DNA of 7,637 bases from CAMPJU01 sp046566095 (lineage in GTDB: Bacteria > Pseudomonadota > Gammaproteobacteria > Xanthomonadales > Xanthomonadaceae), in NCBI GenBank assembly GCA_046566095.1, contig JBKHXI010000119.1, positions 1-7,637 on the forward strand. Direction: 5' to 3'. Below are positions 4,624 through 7,637 of this stretch, in pieces (position 1 is the stretch's first letter; each line of letters starts with the position of its first letter). The notes beneath the pieces are model-generated. The model saw only the letters and a list, made by a program, of their open reading frames with translations. It made no database searches and had not been told where the DNA came from. Made by a program: the position numbers and the translations under genes.

Positions 4624-7600
4624 ATGAGCACGGGCACCAGCACGCTGCGCGCGGTCCGGACGATGGAACAGGCGGGCGACCACGAGATCCCGATGCAGCC
4701 GGCCTCGGCCGACATCTGGGACAAGAAGTACCGCCTCAAGACCAAGGCCGGCGAGCCGGTGGACGCCGATATCGACGCCACCTACCGGCGCGTGGCCCGC
4801 GCCCTGGCCGACGCCGAGCCGACCGAGGAGCTGCGCCGCCACTGGTACGAGCGCTTCGTCTGGGCGCTGCGCCGCGGCGCGATCCCGGCTGGGCGCATCA
4901 CCTCCAACGCCGGCGCGCTCGAGCACAAGCCGGCGACCAGCACCATCAACTGCACGGTGTCCGGGACCATCGAGGATTCGATGGACGGCATCCTGGAGAA
5001 GGTCCACGAGGCCGGGCTGACGCTCAAGGCCGGCTGCGGCATCGGCTACGAGTTCTCCACCCTGCGCCCGCGCGGCGCCTTCGTCGCCGGCGCCGGCGCC
5101 TACACCTCCGGGCCGATGTCCTTCATGGACATCTACGACAAGATGTGCTTCACCGTGTCCTCGGCGGGCGGGCGCCGCGGCGCGCAGATGGGCACGTTCG
5201 ACGTGTCGCACCCGGACGTGAAGGACTTCATCCGCGCCAAGCGCGAGGACGGCCGCCTGCGCCAGTTCAACCTGTCGCTGCTGATCACCGACGGCTTCAT
5301 GCAGGCGGTCGCCGACGACGCGGACTGGCCGCTGGTGTTCCCGATCAACGAGAAGGAGCGCGCCGCGTTCGACCTGGCCGACGAATCGGCCGTGGTCTGG
5401 CGCGAATGGCCCACCCACCGCAACTACATCGCCCGCGAGGACGGCCTGGTCGCGTGCAAGGTGTACGGCCACATCCGCGCCCGCCACCTGTGGGACATGA
5501 TCATGGTCTCGACGTACGACTACGCCGAGCCCGGCTTCATCCTGATCGACCGCGTCAACGAGATGAACAACAACTGGTGGTGCGAGAACATCCGCGCCAC
5601 CAACCCGTGCGTGACCGCAGACACGCGTCTGGCCACGCAGTATGGAATGGTCCGGATCGGAGACCTGGTCGACAGCGGTGAACGGATCCAGGCCACGGTC
5701 GACGTGCGTGCGCTCGGTAAGAGCGGCCGCGGTACCGAAATCCGCCCTGCCAAGCCGGCTTTCATGACCGCGCTGCGCGCTTCCGTCTATCGCGTCGTCA
5801 CTGAGGCCGGCTATGAGATCAAGGCGACAGAATGGCACGACTTCTATACCGAGCGGGGAAAGATCAAGCTGCGCGAGCTGCGCGTGGGCGATTCCCTGCT
5901 CGTCCAATCCGGAAAGGGACAGTTCGGCAACGAGGGCAGCGAGGACCTTGGCCTGCTTCTGGGAGTGATCGCGGGCGACGGCCATTTCACCAATCGCGGC
6001 AGCGAGCAGGAAGCGGCCGTCATCACCCTGTGGGGCGAGGAGCGGGCGCTTGCCGACCGCCTGTCCGCATACGTCAACACGCTGATCGCAGGGGCGTCAC
6101 TGCATGCGTCGCGCGAGTACACGGTATCGCCGGTGGCGGTGCCGGCGCGCAACCAGGTGTTCATCCGCTCGGTGATGCTGGCCCGGCTGCTCGAGCATTA
6201 CGGGTTCACGCGGGCCACCAAGTTCAAGGTGCCGGAAGTGGTCTGGCGCGGCAGCGAGGACTGCGTTCGGGGCTATCTGCGCGCCCTGTTCCAGACCGAC
6301 GGCACCGTCAACGTCAGTTCCCGGAGCCAGAGTTGCTCCGTGCGCCTGGCATCCAGCGAGCCGTCCTTGCTGAAGGAGGTCCAGATGCTGCTGGCCAACT
6401 TTGGCGTGTTTTCGCGGATCCACCGCCGGCGTGAAGCCGGGCGGCGTTCGCTGCCCGATGGCCGCGGGGCCAATCGCGAGTACGAATGCCGCGCGGACTA
6501 CGAGCTGATCATCGACGGCGAGTCACGGGAAAGGTTCATGCAGGAAATCGGCTTCCTGCTGCCGGCCAAGACCGAGCGTTACCGGAAGTGGCGCGACGGC
6601 AGGCTGCTACGGAAGACGCAGCGATTCGCATCGAGGATCGCGAGCATCGAGTACGTGGGCGAAGAAGCGGTGTTCGATACGACGCAGCCCGACCACAATG
6701 CCGTGATCTTCAACGGACTGGTGACCGGGCAGTGCGGGGAGCAGCCGTTGCCGCCGTATGGCGCCTGCCTGCTCGGCTCGGTCAACCTGACCAAGTTCGT
6801 GCGCCACCCGTTCACCGACCGCGCCGAGTTCGACTGGGACGAGTACCGCGAGGTGGTGCGGGTGTTCACCCGCATGCTCGACAACGTGGTCGAGGTCAAC
6901 GGCCTGCCCCTGCAGCAGCAGCGCGACGAGATCGTGCGCAAGCGCCGCCACGGCATGGGCTTCCTCGGCCTGGGAAGCACCGTGACCATGCTGCGCATGA
7001 AGTACGGCGACGAGGACTCGTGCGCGTTCACCGAGCGCGTGGCCCGCGAGATGGCGGTGGCCGGCTGGGGGGTGGCGCTGGAGCTGGCGAAGGAGAAGGG
7101 CCCGGCGCCGATCATGGACGAGACCTTCGAGGTCACCGCCGAGATGCTGCGCAAGCGCCCGGAAATGGTCCGCGACGGCTGGAAGCCGGGCGACACGATC
7201 CATGGCCGGGAACTGCACGCCCGTTACAGCCGCTACATGCAGCGGGTTGCGGGCGTGGCGCCGGAACTGGTCGAGGCGCTGGCGCAGGTCGGCGCGCGCT
7301 TCACCCACCACAGCTCGATCGCGCCCACCGGCACCATCTCGCTGAGCCTGGCCAACAACGCCAGCAACGGCATCGAACCGTCCTTCGCCCACCACTACAG
7401 CCGCAACATCATCCGCGAGGGCCGCAAGACCAAGGAGAAGGTGGACGTGTTCAGCTTCGAGCTGCTCGCCTACCGCGCCCTGGTCAACCCCAAGGCGATG
7501 CCGTTCGCCGAGGACGAGGCCGCGAAGCTGCCGGACTACTTCATCAGCGCCGACGACGTCACCCCCAAGGCGCACGTGGACGTGCAGGCCGCCGCCCAGA

Positions 7601-7637
7601 AGTGGGTCGACAGCTCGATCTCCAAGACCGCCAACGT
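4624..7637 (+). CDS. nrdJ: Adenosylcobalamin-dependent (class II) ribonucleotide reductase with in-frame intein; C-terminus cut off by window edge
   Basis: Reduces ribonucleotides to deoxyribonucleotides in the cytosol using a radical generated from adenosylcobalamin. The frame is open for 1004 codons: N-extein 328 residues, intein 375, C-extein 301 so far. The N-extein carries Cys110 (STINCTVSGTIEDSMD), expected to be one of the redox pair, plus GRITSNAG, KAGCGIGYEFS and GGRRGAQMGTFDVSHPD, typical of class II enzymes. After splicing, NPCGEQ is rebuilt: Asn327, Cys329 (thiyl radical) and Glu331. Cys340 (GACLLGSVNL) lies 11 residues on as the second redox Cys, the spacing I recall for Thermotoga NrdJ (Cys322/Cys333). 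APTGTISL and the region around NNASNGIEP follow later. No ATP-cone is apparent at the N-terminus. The C-terminal Cys pair expected in this class would lie beyond the window. The ATG at 4624 is chosen for its Shine-Dalgarno; ATG 4462 would add 54 residues. An NrdR-like box lies upstream. The enzyme should be inactive until the intein is removed. Confidence 0.96.
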   Translation, partial: MSTGTSTLRAVRTMEQAGDHEIPMQPASADIWDKKYRLKTKAGEPVDADIDATYRRVARALADAEPTEELRRHWYERFVWALRRGAIPAGRITSNAGALEHKPATSTINCTVSGTIEDSMDGILEKVHEAGLTLKAGCGIGYEFSTLRPRGAFVAGAGAYTSGPMSFMDIYDKMCFTVSSAGGRRGAQMGTFDVSHPDVKDFIRAKREDGRLRQFNLSLLITDGFMQAVADDADWPLVFPINEKERAAFDLADESAVVWREWPTHRNYIAREDGLVACKVYGHIRARHLWDMIMVSTYDYAEPGFILIDRVNEMNNNWWCENIRATNPCVTADTRLATQYGMVRIGDLVDSGERIQATVDVRALGKSGRGTEIRPAKPAFMTALRASVYRVVTEAGYEIKATEWHDFYTERGKIKLRELRVGDSLLVQSGKGQFGNEGSEDLGLLLGVIAGDGHFTNRGSEQEAAVITLWGEERALADRLSAYVNTLIAGASLHASREYTVSPVAVPARNQVFIRSVMLARLLEHYGFTRATKFKVPEVVWRGSEDCVRGYLRALFQTDGTVNVSSRSQSCSVRLASSEPSLLKEVQMLLANFGVFSRIHRRREAGRRSLPDGRGANREYECRADYELIIDGESRERFMQEIGFLLPAKTERYRKWRDGRLLRKTQRFASRIASIEYVGEEAVFDTTQPDHNAVIFNGLVTGQCGEQPLPPYGACLLGSVNLTKFVRHPFTDRAEFDWDEYREVVRVFTRMLDNVVEVNGLPLQQQRDEIVRKRRHGMGFLGLGSTVTMLRMKYGDEDSCAFTERVAREMAVAGWGVALELAKEKGPAPIMDETFEVTAEMLRKRPEMVRDGWKPGDTIHGRELHARYSRYMQRVAGVAPELVEALAQVGARFTHHSSIAPTGTISLSLANNASNGIEPSFAHHYSRNIIREGRKTKEKVDVFSFELLAYRALVNPKAMPFAEDEAAKLPDYFISADDVTPKAHVDVQAAAQKWVDSSISKTAN
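5608..6732 (+). mobile_element. Intein with LAGLIDADG homing endonuclease, C-terminal Gln, inserted at the NrdJ active-site Cys
   Basis: 375-residue in-frame insertion beginning with Cys1 after ATNP and ending Gly-Gln before CGEQPL. Block A is 1-20 (CVTADTRLA...VRIGDL). Block B is near 68-78 with Thr74 and His77 (ATEWH), followed by LRELRVGDSLLV. The two LAGLIDADG motifs are LGLLLGVIAGDG (114-125, Asp124) and CVRGYLRALFQTDG (219-232, Asp231), 107 residues apart; both Asp are present, so the endonuclease may be active. FKVPEVVWRG (206-215) fits block D. Block F is VFDTTQPDHNAVIFNG (355-370, His363). Block G is LVTGQ|C, with Gly374 in place of the usual His and Gln375 in place of Asn. Gln-ending inteins are known but uncommon. 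Of the first 50 intein codons 12 end in A/T, against 0 of the 50 preceding extein codons, so transfer is likely. The -1 Pro, +1 Cys site is one also used by other RIR1 inteins, such as that of Methanothermobacter. Confidence 0.95.

Noticed and set aside
4102..5985. Long minus-strand open frame (about 627 codons) across the nrdJ leader and first half
   Set aside because: Antisense to nrdJ and the intein start; low-complexity composition with no recognisable family.
5608..6732. Group I/II intron or a frameshifted insertion instead of an intein
   Set aside because: The insertion keeps one reading frame with both exteins, has no stop codons, and shows intein blocks A, B, F and G at the exact protein junctions.
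6607..7575. Minus-strand open frame (about 322 codons) opposite the C-extein
   Set aside because: Mirrors a conserved RNR reading frame (APTGTISL and other motifs) and has no domain of its own.
1..7637. CRISPR arrays, tRNA/rRNA genes, insertion sequences
   Set aside because: No regularly spaced repeats, tRNA-like cloverleaf or terminal repeats with a transposase frame were seen on reading both strands.

Overview
The window is very GC-rich, with almost every codon ending in G or C. The protein set resembles the Xanthomonadaceae/Lysobacteraceae (Lysobacter- or Luteimonas-like Gammaproteobacteria). That placement is an inference from composition and recalled family resemblance, not from a search.

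Layout. The left half (about 1-4082) holds five closely packed genes, all on the minus strand. In transcription order they are: a DegQ/Do-family periplasmic serine protease; a DUF883 (YqjD/ElaB-like) membrane-anchored helical protein; a YqjE/Holin-X-like protein with two membrane segments; a small membrane-associated protein with a Pro/Ala-rich tail; and an AI-2E-family transporter whose C-terminus runs off the left edge. Spacings are 29 bp, -2200/2196 (3 bp), 56 bp (or a 4-base ATGA overlap if an earlier start is used) and a 4-base ATGA overlap, so a single operon is likely. The order DUF883, YqjE-like, small protein recalls the E. coli yqjD-yqjE-yqjK cluster.

A divergent 541-bp intergenic region (4083-4623) separates this operon from the right half. 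It holds an NrdR-box-like palindrome (4320-4335), a possible promoter just upstream of it, a pair of DnaA-box-like words and two GC-rich hairpins. Facing left it carries candidate promoter elements for the protease operon.

The right half (4624-7637, plus strand) is a single open reading frame running off the right edge. It encodes an adenosylcobalamin-dependent (class II) ribonucleotide reductase, NrdJ, interrupted in frame by a 375-residue intein (5608-6732). The intein sits between Pro and the catalytic thiyl-radical Cys of the NPCGEQ active-site motif. It carries splicing blocks A, B, F and G and both LAGLIDADG endonuclease motifs with their Asp residues. Its C-terminal residue is Gln rather than Asn and its penultimate residue is Gly rather than His. 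Its codon use differs sharply from the flanking exteins, which suggests acquisition by transfer. RNR activity should depend on splicing of this non-canonical intein, and this is the most interesting element in the window.
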